From assembly GCF_030758755.1 (NCBI RefSeq), contig NZ_CP132387.1, positions 1,240,001 to 1,304,000 on the forward strand: a stretch of 64,000 nucleotides of DNA, written 5' to 3'. Below are positions 1 to 9,414 of this stretch, piece by piece; the first letter of the stretch is position 1; every line of letters starts with the position of its first letter. Under the pieces are notes generated by a model. It was given only the letters and a program-made list of their open reading frames with translations. It ran no database searches and was not told the origin of the DNA. Source of the DNA: Bartonella apihabitans. GTDB lineage: Bacteria > Pseudomonadota > Alphaproteobacteria > Rhizobiales > Rhizobiaceae. The position numbers were made by a program, and so were the translations under genes.

Positions 1-63
1 CCACAATGTGGTACGCGAGATTCCAAATCTATTTAGTATTTGCCTGGCGACCATGTAAGCCAT
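1..63 (-). CDS. AlpA-like helix-turn-helix regulator, N-terminus only (cut by window edge)
   Basis: The gene starts at the ATG at 63 and runs off the left edge, so only 21 residues are visible. They include the helix-turn-helix signature RFGISRTTLW (residues 12-21), typical of AlpA/excisionase-type DNA-binding proteins of P4-like satellites and integrative elements. A purine-rich ribosome binding site (AGAGGAAA, about 67-74) sits a few bases upstream. It lies just downstream of the integrase on the same strand, the usual int-alpA arrangement, so a role in controlling excision or integrase expression is inferred. The C-terminal half is outside the window, so the family call rests on one motif and context. 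Confidence 0.6.
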   Translation of the reverse strand, partial: MAYMVARQILNRFGISRTTLW

Positions 64-166
64 TTTTATTTCCTCTGGTTTTTTGTTTTTGTTAACACAA
101 TTAACCATGAACGTTACTTTTTGTAAACCATATTTTTAAAAAATCACAGGGTAGAATAAAATCACT

Positions 167-1393
167 TTATTTTTTCATGGAATTACAAATGTTGACAACG
201 TGTTCTTGCCACCTGGTAAAAGCTTCCGTTTTTTCATTAAAATATGAATATCGATTGTAAATGCCTGCAACACCGGCTTTCGCGCCCGAAACATGGTTCA
301 AAGATGCCTCGATAATATGTGGCTGAATACCAATTCTAGCCATTCCTGTTGCCACTGTGCGGCGGATGTCATGGATCCGCCAGTTCTCAGAAAAAAGATG
401 ATTGTCTTGAATACCTTTTTTTTCAATAAGTAGTTTGACTTGCTCTTCCAAACGTTCTTTTGCATCCGAAAAACCTATGATCGGCGTTTTCCCGGTCACT
501 GTGAACACATAATCACATCCTGATAGTTTTGGAATCCCGTTCAGGATATCAATGATAAATGGGCTGATGGGTAAAACGAAAACTCGACCGTTTTTTGTTC
601 TTTTTTCTGATAGTGTCCAAGTTGACTTGTCTTGGTTGAAATCAAATTCAGACCATTTAGCCTCTGCCACTTCAGCCCGACGCGCCCCGGTCAATATCAA
701 CATCTTAAAAAATGTTCCCCAAATTTTAGATAGTTTTTCACTTGCTAGCCAGATTAAAGCTAGTTCATCCTCTAAAAGAACGCGCTCGCGTTTTCTTTCT
801 TTTGCCGGCGACCGTAAGCCAGCCAACGGGGAAAGCTGCATGTCTCCAATTTCATTTTCAACACAAAAACGAAAAAGGCTTCTCAGGCAAGCAAATACGC
901 GATTAGCATATATATCATGCCCTTCATTCTTTATTTTGCGCGTTAAATTCAGAACGTCATGCCGAGTGATCGTTTTAATATCAATATCGCCAAGAGCTGG
1001 AATGATGTCTTTATCCAGCATTCGTTCTATTTCGTGTTTTGATTTTAAAAATTTTACATGCCCATTTAAAAAGGTTGATACGGCATCTTTTAAAAAAATA
1101 GCGTTATCCGTTTTTTCGCGATTGTTTTCTTTTTTTTCGTCGGCTGGATTAATACCAGAGCGAACACTTTTTAACGCCTCTCGTGCGATATCTCGGGCTT
1201 CGGATAGGCTTATATCCTCAGCGCGACCGACTGTTAGTCGGCATATTTTCGCGCCAAAACGATAGCGGACGACATATGTTTTTGTCCCGTTTGGCGTGAC
1301 ACGCAAAACCAAACCAGGGACGATATCACTTACCTCATACCTTTTTTCGGCTGGTTTTAACGAAGCGACCATTATGTTTGTCAGTTTTGGCAT
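167..1393 (-). CDS. Tyrosine site-specific recombinase (P4/DUF4102-type integrase)
   Basis: A 408-residue phage-type integrase of normal length for the P4-like family. The first ~90 residues match the arm-binding DUF4102 domain (DIVPGLVLRVTPNGTKTYVV, about 23-42). A core-binding SAM-like domain follows at about 100-200, then the catalytic domain with ILTGARRAEV (first catalytic Arg near 238), HDIRR (HxxR near 342) and the C-terminal nucleophile Tyr in IYNRYSY. The ATG start at 1393 has GGGAAAAAGAGAG upstream. All catalytic residues are present, so the enzyme is probably active. It lies next to the tRNA-Thr fragment, its presumed target, and is followed by an AlpA-like gene on the same strand. 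Confidence 0.93.
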   Translation of the reverse strand: MPKLTNIMVASLKPAEKRYEVSDIVPGLVLRVTPNGTKTYVVRYRFGAKICRLTVGRAEDISLSEARDIAREALKSVRSGINPADEKKENNREKTDNAIFLKDAVSTFLNGHVKFLKSKHEIERMLDKDIIPALGDIDIKTITRHDVLNLTRKIKNEGHDIYANRVFACLRSLFRFCVENEIGDMQLSPLAGLRSPAKERKRERVLLEDELALIWLASEKLSKIWGTFFKMLILTGARRAEVAEAKWSEFDFNQDKSTWTLSEKRTKNGRVFVLPISPFIIDILNGIPKLSGCDYVFTVTGKTPIIGFSDAKERLEEQVKLLIEKKGIQDNHLFSENWRIHDIRRTVATGMARIGIQPHIIEASLNHVSGAKAGVAGIYNRYSYFNEKTEAFTRWQEHVVNICNSMKK

Positions 1394-1562
1394 CGGTTCT
1401 CTCTTTTTCCCTTGTTCGGGGACACATTGGGGACAACTTTTTATGCCGCCGACAGGTGAACAAAGTCAATCACATTTTAACATCATTTTTTCTATATCCA
1501 TTGTTTTTATTGATTTTTTTATGTTTTTTGTGAACATGTCTTAATGTTGTTTGACACGATCT

Positions 1563-1614
1563 CCCCTGATTTGTAATCAGGGGGTCGGGAGTTCGAGTCT
1601 CTCTGGGGGCACCA
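1563..1614 (+). other. 3' fragment of tRNA-Thr(UGU): attachment-site duplicate
   Basis: The fragment reads from the 5' side of an anticodon stem to CCA. The anticodon loop TTTGTAA (1570-1576) gives anticodon TGT. A T-arm with GTTCGAGTC follows, then the acceptor strand TGGGGGC, discriminator A and encoded CCA (1612-1614). No matching 5' acceptor strand (GCCCCCA) or D-arm lies upstream, so this is not a functional tRNA. A 3' tRNA piece beside an integrase gene is the standard trace of integration into a tRNA gene (attL or attR). Confidence 0.8.
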
Positions 1615-2328
1615 TTATCATTTTCCCATCTTATAACTTATTGTTTTTGTTAAGCATTTTTCTATGTGCGGGAAAAAATTTTAAAGGTGCGGGAATAGAA
1701 GTTTATATTTTGTTCTATTTTTCAAGTTTGTTGATTGCCTCTTTTGCGATTCTCACAACGGCCGTTTCGAATTCTTTGCTATCGTCAGCCGACCGTAAAT
1801 AGTATTTTTTAACACATTAGACATATCATTATCGATATCACCGGCCAGCATGTCAGAACCAAGGTGTGAATCAACGAGTTTGTTGGTCAATGTTGGCTAC
1901 TCATGTCATTGTTACAGCCTCGGATAATAGAAAATATCCGAAGCATTCTTACTTTCAACACTTAATTGGTCTTCTTTTTTCAGCATCTGGTGTTTTAGCT
2001 TTTCCTTCTTTTGGAAATGCCAAAATCATTACCATTTTTCCTATAACGGTTGCTGCCATATCCGCCAGCAAAGTCGGTACCAACTGATACCCGTGTTTGG
2101 TTAGAATTGTTTTAGTCAATTCCTGTGCCAGTGATTTGGAAATCATGGTCTTTAATGCCAAGATTATCGGGAAACTCTCCTATAATCCCATCAACCTTTC
2201 CATAAGCGTCCGCTACAATTACGGTAAATTCGATACAAAAAATTTATTGTTGAAATTTATAAATTGCATTGTGGCGCTTTTCGTTCGATTGCATAGTAAA
2301 TATCATGCAGTAATGGAGGGCGGTTCAA
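1615..2328. other. About 700 bp without a supported gene
   Basis: This stretch lies between the tRNA fragment and the broken gene at 2329. A small inverted repeat (TCGGATA 1920-1926 / TATCCGA 1935-1941) could be a weak minus-strand terminator. On the minus strand, 1955-2161 is open for 68 codons from a TTG, and an overlapping frame (about 2120-2240) is also open, but neither has a clear start signal or a product I recognise. Remnants of a decayed minus-strand gene are possible. Confidence 0.4.
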
Positions 2329-2937
2329 ATGGATAGAGATAAATTAATTGACGTTAAGTAAAGGTTTTCTGTTTGGTGTGCATCAACCGCCGCCCGAGCT
2401 TCAAGGAAATGTCGATTTACGGGTGAACAAGGTGCAGAGATTGCTCTTAATAGCTCACTGTTGGACTATAAGACTTTAGACGATTTACCTGCCCCGCTTG
2501 AATTCGATAATTTACATAAAAAATTACGGCAAAAAATATGTTTAGCGGCCGAAAATACTATCAAAAACAACAGAATGCAGTTCACGCATGGTGTAGCTGC
2601 AAAATTTATAAATATTTATTTTAAGGCTATGTTCCTAAATGATGTTCCAGCAGAACGCTCTGACTACGAGAACAAAATAAACGCTTTGCATCCGCCGATA
2701 GACCGCCTCTTATTGCAAAAATTAGCAGAAAAAAATGTTGGCGGCCTCAAAAATTTTTGGCAGTCGAACGTAGTTATAGGGTGGTCCAGTTTTTCTTCTG
2801 ACAATTATGAAAAGATTATAAAAAATATCAAAGATGTAACGAAAGGTCATTTATGGGAAATTGAAGAGTTTTGGCCCGGCTTTAATAAAACTAAAAAAGT
2901 TATCAATAATCCAACATTACCATTTTATGAAACATAA
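2329..2937 (+). pseudogene. Conserved hypothetical protein gene interrupted by an in-frame stop
   Basis: A strong ribosome binding site (GGAGGG, 2315-2320) precedes ATG at 2329. The frame reads MDRDKLIDVK, hits TAA at 2359-2361, then continues open as RFSVWCASTAARASRKCRF and on to the natural stop at 2935. The post-stop residues FSVWCAS-AAR and the later HPPIDRLLLQKLA (around residue 122) resemble an uncharacterised bacterial protein family of about 200 residues, so the stop splits one gene rather than separating two. Without the stop the product would be about 202 residues, with no membrane segment or signal peptide. A TTG at 2461 could start a shorter product but lacks a good binding site. 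Function unknown; it lies just outside the attachment scar. Confidence 0.65.
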
Positions 2938-3015
2938 ACACAAAACGCTGTTCCGTAAGCCTATAGCTCAATTGTGTTTAACTTTCGTACTCTGATCGCT
3001 TTGTTTTTAACCTTG

Positions 3016-3600
3016 TTATAATACCGGTGGAATAGTTACCGCACCGAAATTATTACAGTTAAAAGGCTCTTCGATCATGAGGTTGTCGTGTGGTTTTGAA
3101 CGAGAACTAGACCTGCTAGAGGCCGCATTGACATTGCCGTTATAGACATAACCGAAATAGCTTGAACAGCTTGTGAAAATTGGCTCATCAACTCCTACTC
3201 GAAGTTCGCTTAACGGGATATGGCCATAACGCACAGTCGTCAAAAAGGAATTTGAGCCATCATACCGTTCTGAACAAAGTTCTACATATTTTTGCAACCG
3301 TTCCGGTGAGGTTTGCAAAGCGGGATGGAAATGCAAGGCCACGTGATAAAGCCATGTATAACTATCGTTCCGCAAACCAAATTTTTTGCGCGACAACCAT
3401 TGTCGCCAGCAGTTACAACACTGCGGAGATAGCCGGAAATCCGAACGCAGCTATTCGTGCCGTTTATGTTGTAATAGTCATTGCCAAATGCATTGCATAA
3501 ATGACAACTGTTTGATTGTATCCGGTTTTCTGTTTGCTTCATCAGCGGCAGTTGATATCGTAGGCGACGATATTAGAAGCGGATATGCGAGATATTATTC
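3016..3600 (-). pseudogene. Truncated, frameshifted porin (Omp2b/Bartonella porin family)
   Basis: Two overlapping reading frames match consecutive parts of the intact porin at 44079-45320. CNAFGNDYYNINGTNSCVRI followed by SGYLR (about 3405-3480) corresponds to its [20 protein letters not shown]. In the next frame, LSELRVGVDEPIFTSCSSYF (about 3150-3215) corresponds to LGGLRVGVDELIFWHWTGYL. A possible end of the signal peptide (STAADE) is in a third frame near 3555. Only the first third of a porin remains, with at least two frame changes and no barrel C-terminus, so no functional product is expected. It is a decayed paralogue rather than a recent copy, because identity to the intact gene is only moderate. 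Confidence 0.85.
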
Positions 3601-3661
3601 ATTCATTAATCTAGCCATTCGAATAGATCAGGACTGATTAAACAGCGCTATTTTTTAAACA

Positions 3662-4896
<1,235 letters not shown>

Positions 4897-5309
4897 CAGA
4901 TCAGACCTGTGCATAGCGCGAAATTCTCACGTCAAACACAAAATTATTCTAAAATAAGCTAATTTCTTATAATTTAATATTGAATTTTCCCACGCCTGAA
5001 TTTTTTCTTCATGAATTGTATGTGCATTGATAAAATAAATAAAAATATATCTAAAATTCTATATTAATATAACGGTTAAACTTCCTACCTATACAAAAAC
5101 ATAACCGTTTAGAATATATGTAGTTTATTCAATCTTCTAACTGTATAACATAGCTATTATTTTTCAATATTTTATTATACAATTAATAATCTGGATAGCG
5201 ATTTTTATGTCTGTAGAATTTTATTTGTTTTATTACAATAATACTAATTTATAACAATAATTATAATATATTTATTGTATTATAATATTTTTTTAAAATT
5301 ATCTTTTTG
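4897..5309. other. Very AT-rich gene-free stretch
   Basis: This is about 400 bp of strikingly AT-rich DNA, far below the rest of the window in GC, with no open frame of useful length on either strand. It lies directly downstream (minus strand) of the FHA/CdiA-like remnant, the position where toxin and immunity modules of contact-dependent inhibition loci usually sit. Those modules are often AT-rich, but no gene can be read here. Confidence 0.5.
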
Positions 5310-5948
5310 TTATTTTATTTTTTCAATCAATTCATTTATTTCATATTGATAAAACTTAAATAAGTCATCAGTACAATTTTGATTTAAAGTACGTTGTTTC
5401 ATCAACTTTTAACGCTGAAGTAGCCGCTTAGATTTATCAAAATCTAAAAGATCATCCTTAATTTAATTAATTGCATAAGCGGCAGCGTCTAAACTACCTG
5501 CAACAGCGGAGGAAGCAGGGGAGAATGCTTGACGTAAGGTTATCTGACATGCGTGTGGAATCTTCTCCCGTAAGGCCGGATTGTGCCACAGCTTCTTTGA
5601 TTATGTCGTTGATATGGGATGCAATCAGCGTGTTGACACCGGCAGCAATGGCTGATTTGATCGTTCACTCAACACCATTGCCGCCCCCCAGCAAACCACC
5701 GGCAATCGCATGAAGCGCTGCTCTGGCTACACCACCATCATCGCATAAAGCCCTTTGTTCTGGTGTCCTAGCCCCTTATCTATCTGGTCGAAGACATATT
5801 TGATGCCCTTGGCCATATTCTCGGCAGCCTGCGTCCCGATGACAGAAACCTTGCTACCTTTCATGTAAATGTCGTTCACAACATGAATATTTTAACCGGC
5901 TAAGGCGCTATGCTCACCAGCATCAAGATTGATACTTGTAATTTCCAT
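5310..5948 (-). pseudogene. Remnant of a large FHA/CdiA-like exoprotein (pre-toxin region)
   Basis: Reading the minus strand across several frames gives a continuous match in style to the C-terminal part of filamentous-hemagglutinin/CdiA proteins. It starts with SINLDAGEHSALAG, stop, NIHVVNDIYMKGSKVSVIGT and AAENMAKGIKYVFDQ. After a frame change come VARAALHAIAGGLLGGG, stop, IKSAIAAGVNTLIASHINDI and SDNLTSS. After another change come AVAGSLDAAAYAIN, stop, IKDDLLDFDKSKRLLQ and finally NELIEKI. The glycine/alanine-rich block followed by an AYAIN-type segment and a KSKRLL helix is characteristic of the region just before the variable toxin domain. At least three stops and two frame changes make it a relic. 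The upstream repeats, the secretion partner and an immunity gene are not visible. Confidence 0.7.
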
Positions 5949-6164
5949 GCAAGCTTAACGGTTAAGTGCACCCGCCCCCCTCTATACGACGGAATGACTT
6001 TCCTCAGCGAAGGGGGCTAAATGAATTAGCTATGAAATGCCCGCTTAATAAGCTATCTCTATTGCGAGGAATAAAATTGCGTAAACAACCTCTTATAATA
6101 TATGGCAGCTTTCACATTTCCTTGAGGATTGTACGCACAAGCGCTTAGCTTTTTTAAAAAATTT

Positions 6165-6644
6165 TTATTTTTCAGTCAATTTCCACGGTGCGGATTTATT
6201 ATGTTGCCAAATACCACTCTTGTTTGATTGTGCCTGTTTTTCCGAAACACCGTAAAAACCATTGGAATATTTCGGCCAATCAATAGCATAGCCGTTGCGA
6301 ACCATCCAGCCTGCTATGTCATCCCCAGTTGAGGTATAGCAAATCGCAATTATATTTCCTGAATTATCATTGCCACGAGGTTCGCAGCGCACAGGTTGCA
6401 ATTCTGTCAGCCATTGCGAAAGTGCAGATGCGGCTTCTTTTCCACAATCATAACCGGCTTCCTGACCATCTTTACATGTCTGGTTAAGATCCGGAGCATC
6501 TACTCCCCACAATTTTATACGTTGATTTTGAATTTCGAGTGTTTCCCCATCAATAACTTGGATAGCTCCGATTATTGCAGTACGGCTTTCCGCAAAGGCC
6601 GGCAATGTCATCACACAAAGCAAAATTGAAATGAGAAAGCGCAT
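6165..6644 (-). CDS. Exported thermonuclease-family (SNase-like) protein
   Basis: ATG at 6644 with GGAG about 8 bp upstream. Residues 1-18 are a signal peptide (hydrophobic ISILLCVMTLPAFA, cleavage after AFA). The remaining ~140 residues form one staphylococcal-nuclease OB-fold: VIDGETLEIQ, RIKLWGVDAPD, paired cysteines (CKDGQEAGYDCG) and the helix WMVRNGYAIDWP. Family members cleave DNA/RNA in the periplasm or outside the cell. Two catalytic positions look changed: the Glu of the usual DAPE motif is Asp, and the Arg of the usual YGR motif is Asn (NSGNIIA). Activity is therefore doubtful. An alternative ATG 12 bp upstream is less well placed. Confidence 0.85.
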   Translation of the reverse strand: MRFLISILLCVMTLPAFAESRTAIIGAIQVIDGETLEIQNQRIKLWGVDAPDLNQTCKDGQEAGYDCGKEAASALSQWLTELQPVRCEPRGNDNSGNIIAICYTSTGDDIAGWMVRNGYAIDWPKYSNGFYGVSEKQAQSNKSGIWQHNKSAPWKLTEK

Positions 6645-6656
6645 TATACACTCCAT

Positions 6657-7001
6657 ACCATCTTTCGAGACTTAAAACAGTCTAGGCGCATCCATTGTTA
6701 ATTTAAATAATAAAATAAGGCCGAAAAAAGTTCCAATACCGTCTTTTATTGTAGAATTACGGACTACCGCGTTATCACGTTAAGATGCATCAATCAGGAT
6801 GACGACACACCGCCCGCTTTACAGACTTATGTCCGCTTTTGTTGATTATTTTCAAGCCTCTGTCGACAGATAAAAACAACTTTTATACAGTTTTATAAAT
6901 AAGAATTTTACATGCTATACAAAAATACAAAATTATAAAAACAGCGGTCAAATATTACATGCCGAGACAATTCAAAGTAAAATTACAATAATAAACATAT
7001 A
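6657..7001. other. Intergenic, nothing recognised
   Basis: About 350 bp between the SNase gene and the terminator of the next gene. AT-rich, no convincing open frame or RNA structure seen. It should contain the promoter of the minus-strand SNase gene. Confidence 0.4.
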
Positions 7002-7037
7002 AAAACGGCTCAATATAGATTTTATATTGAGCCGTTC
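7002..7037 (-). terminator. Rho-independent-type hairpin after the 214-residue orphan gene
   Basis: A near-perfect inverted repeat (AACGGCTCAATATA / TATATTGAGCCGTT) with a short loop is flanked by A-rich DNA on its left, which becomes a U-run on the minus strand. It sits 24 bp past the stop of the gene at 7061-7705. Confidence 0.75.
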
Positions 7038-7060
7038 TATAAATAAATAATTTATTTTCG

Positions 7061-7705
7061 TTAATAGACAACAGCAAAATGAATTGATCCGATAGCACCG
7101 GCAAAAATTTGCTTGCCATCCTGTGCAACTTGTTGCACTGCCTTTTGGTCAATTGCATTGCGATCCCACATTGTGCCGCCAATGCTCCCCTGCTTCCAAT
7201 CAACCGGTTTACCAAGAAGATTTTCGGAATCCTTCTGGTTATAGATCTTTGCCGTATCATTTTGCAGGGCTTTGAACAAAGCATCATCACCTTTTGTAAG
7301 CCCCCCAAGCTGGGCAGTCGATTTGACAAGGTCTTTCAGCTTGTCGTCACTGATTTGAGGAGGTGTAAATACCTGAAAATTGCCCGTCGGAACACCTTCG
7401 AACCCGGCATATTTAGCCGCATCGGCATCCTTCAAAGTGCCGGTAAAATATTGCGGATTTGTCATGTTCAAATTGACTTGCTGATTGATAATGCCGGATG
7501 CATTAATACCGTTTTCAACAAGTTCCTGAATACGCGATAAAGCATCGGAAATACGTGGCGACATCACATTACGATCATCAACACGGACGGTCTGTGTCGC
7601 ATTCTTTTCCTGAACAATTTCCTGAATATTCTGGGCAGCCCGCAACCCCGGAACATCAAAACCATGATTGACCAAGTTCAAGTCGGTTGATGTGATTGAT
7701 ACCAT
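7061..7705 (-). CDS. Hypothetical protein, 214 residues
   Basis: Complete gene, ATG 7705 with GGAGG within 10 bp upstream, and its own terminator. I do not recognise the family. No signal peptide or transmembrane segment is visible. Residues 1-60 are polar with several IQE/IVQE helices (NIQEIVQEKNATQTVRVDDR). The middle contains Asn/Gln-rich stretches (NQQVNLNMTNPQYF) and the C-terminus ends in a short hydrophobic strand (GSIHFAVVY). The single transcription unit with a strong start and terminator argues for a real expressed gene. A secreted or surface role by a non-Sec route is possible but is only a guess. Confidence 0.75.
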   Translation of the reverse strand: MVSITSTDLNLVNHGFDVPGLRAAQNIQEIVQEKNATQTVRVDDRNVMSPRISDALSRIQELVENGINASGIINQQVNLNMTNPQYFTGTLKDADAAKYAGFEGVPTGNFQVFTPPQISDDKLKDLVKSTAQLGGLTKGDDALFKALQNDTAKIYNQKDSENLLGKPVDWKQGSIGGTMWDRNAIDQKAVQQVAQDGKQIFAGAIGSIHFAVVY

Positions 7706-8312
7706 TTTAGCCTCCGGTGTAATGCCAATTCAGTCCAGCATTACTCTTTGTTAATAATATAGTTCAATTAGCCGAAATATGCAAATAAACCGACGAAAAG
7801 CTATGAAACCGCATTAATTGCAAAGATAACCGGCCTATCAAAAAAATGTTTTATTGATTGAGGCAATTCCAACTGAACGAAGACAGACAAAAACAACAGT
7901 TTAGAGAGGCGGTCTCGTAACGCACAGGTTTAAACAGATCTGTGAAGGGTAAGGAATTTTACCCAATACATTCTTTGTATGAAATCTGCATCTTATAGTT
8001 TTCTATAAAACGGACTATGTTAAGCTGATCTTCTTTGCTATTTTTGAAAACAAGGATCTCCTGCTATCCTAAACCATAGACGAGATTGGCAAACGACCGG
8101 CTATGATAATAATCGTCCCCGATTGTTACATTAACCCGATTATTACATTCATATGAAATCAGGCGCGTTACCCCAAAAATCAAATCGGCTCCTCTTCAAC
8201 TTTACTTTTCTTTTCTAATTGGTTGTTTTGAGCTAAGGTTGGGCAATGTGTCGTCAGTCCTGCAATGCTGCCCATATCACTGCTAACTCCTATATATGTA
8301 AGGAATTATTCG
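7706..8312. other. About 600 bp intergenic between divergent genes
   Basis: It should hold the divergent promoters of the orphan gene (minus) and grxB (plus). No ORF with a start signal, no tRNA and no clear hairpin was found. The grxB ribosome binding site (AAGGAAT, about 8300-8306) lies at its right end. Confidence 0.4.
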
Positions 8313-8963
8313 ATGAAACTTTATTATTACGACCATTGTCCATTCTGTACCCGTGCCAAGATGGTGGCCGGATATAAACAGGTTCCTGTTGAATATATTG
8401 TTTTACTGAATGATGATTCTGAAACATGTATGCGGCTCGTTCACAAAAAACAGGTACCAATTCTGGAATTCGACGATGGTTCCGCTATGGTTGAAAGCTT
8501 GGACATTGCCCATAAATTTGATGAAATTGGCAAAAAAAGTCGGGTTGTTACTCCGGCAACAGATTTACAAAAGAAAGTCACTGGCGAGCTTTCCGAAGTC
8601 TCTTCCGACATTAATGCATTGCTTTATCCACGCAATGTAAAAGCGTCGCTTCCGGAATTTGCTACGAAATCAGCCATTGAATATTTTCAGGCAAAAAAAG
8701 AAAAAAACCTTGGCAAATCATTCGATCAAGCGATGAGTGAAACAGCCGAACATAAAAAGAAGGTCGAAGACAAACTGGCAACTTTGTCTTTTCATCCGGA
8801 TAATACCAATGAAAACTTGAGCTGGGATGACGTGATGATATTTCCGACATTACGCAATCTGACGATTGTAAAAGACATCAAAATGCCACAACGACTTCAG
8901 GATTATGTCAAACATATTTCTGCTCTCACCGGCATCCAGCTTTATTACGATCGCGCTTTATAA
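8313..8963 (+). CDS. grxB: Glutaredoxin 2
   Basis: 216 residues from ATG 8313 (AAGGAAT upstream); an upstream in-frame ATG at 8265 is rejected because the thioredoxin fold begins MKLYYYDHCPFC. The dithiol active site CPFC is at residues 9-12, followed by the cis-Pro loop KQVPILE (about 47-53) and GSAMVESLDIAHKFD, which binds glutathione. The C-terminal ~130 residues form the all-helical GST-like domain of the atypical GrxB family, about 215 residues long in E. coli. It reduces protein disulfides with glutathione in the cytoplasm. A small membrane-protein gene follows 20 bp downstream and may be co-transcribed. Confidence 0.93.
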   Translation: MKLYYYDHCPFCTRAKMVAGYKQVPVEYIVLLNDDSETCMRLVHKKQVPILEFDDGSAMVESLDIAHKFDEIGKKSRVVTPATDLQKKVTGELSEVSSDINALLYPRNVKASLPEFATKSAIEYFQAKKEKNLGKSFDQAMSETAEHKKKVEDKLATLSFHPDNTNENLSWDDVMIFPTLRNLTIVKDIKMPQRLQDYVKHISALTGIQLYYDRAL

Positions 8964-8983
8964 ACTTTTTAAATCTACGACAA

Positions 8984-9334
8984 ATGCAAATTTTACCCTT
9001 TATCGCGCCTATCGGCTTGTTGTTGTTGTCAAACATTTTTATGACCTTTGCCTGGTATGGGCATTTGAAATTCACCAACAAGCCATTAATGATCGTCATT
9101 ATTGTAAGTTGGGGGATTGCATTTTTCGAATATTGCCTTGCAGTTCCCGCAAACCGGTTGGGACACACCGTGTATAGTGCGGCCCAGCTCAAAACGATTC
9201 AGGAAGTGATCACGCTTCTCATATTTTCCGGCTTTTCCATTCTTTATCTTGGCGAAAAACTGACGATAAATCATTTTGTCGGCTTTGCGCTTATTGTAAG
9301 CGGAGCCTACTTCATCTTCAAAGGTCCGTTATAA
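8984..9334 (+). CDS. DUF486 small membrane protein (DMT-like)
   Basis: 116 residues with four predicted transmembrane helices (about 5-24, 33-52, 70-88, 94-112). The segments MTFAWYGHLKF, FFEYCLAVPANRLGH and SAAQLKTIQEVITL are the signature of the DUF486 family, which is related to small drug/metabolite transporters. Substrate unknown; location is the inner membrane. The gene follows grxB by 20 bp on the same strand and is complete. Confidence 0.85.
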   Translation: MQILPFIAPIGLLLLSNIFMTFAWYGHLKFTNKPLMIVIIVSWGIAFFEYCLAVPANRLGHTVYSAAQLKTIQEVITLLIFSGFSILYLGEKLTINHFVGFALIVSGAYFIFKGPL

Positions 9335-9414
9335 TCTCGGTTTAGGGCTTTCCAGTTTGTGTTTGCGAATGTTATAACGGCAAAAATACCAAAATTATGG
9401 AAGAGGATTATCAT

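Larger units (their letters stand above)
1..1614. mobile_element. Terminal segment of a tRNA-Thr-targeting integrative element
   Basis: This segment contains an AlpA-like gene, a tyrosine integrase and, about 170 bp upstream of the integrase start, a 52-bp copy of the 3' part of a tRNA-Thr gene. Integrases of this type commonly recombine within tRNA genes, leaving an intact tRNA at one end and a 3' duplicate at the other. The element therefore most likely extends leftward out of the window, with the intact tRNA-Thr at its far end. The cargo cannot be seen. It is possible instead that the decayed genes to the right belong to an older insertion at the same site. Confidence 0.65.

Noticed and set aside
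1563..1614. Functional tRNA-Thr gene
   Set aside because: The 5' acceptor strand and D-arm are missing; only the 3' part is present.
1955..2161. Minus-strand open frame of 68 codons, with another overlapping open frame at about 2120-2240
   Set aside because: TTG start without a ribosome site, no recognised family, and two competing frames; too weak to call a gene.
5471..5713. Plus-strand open frame of 80 codons
   Set aside because: It is antisense to the FHA/CdiA-like relic, whose minus-strand translation makes better protein sense.
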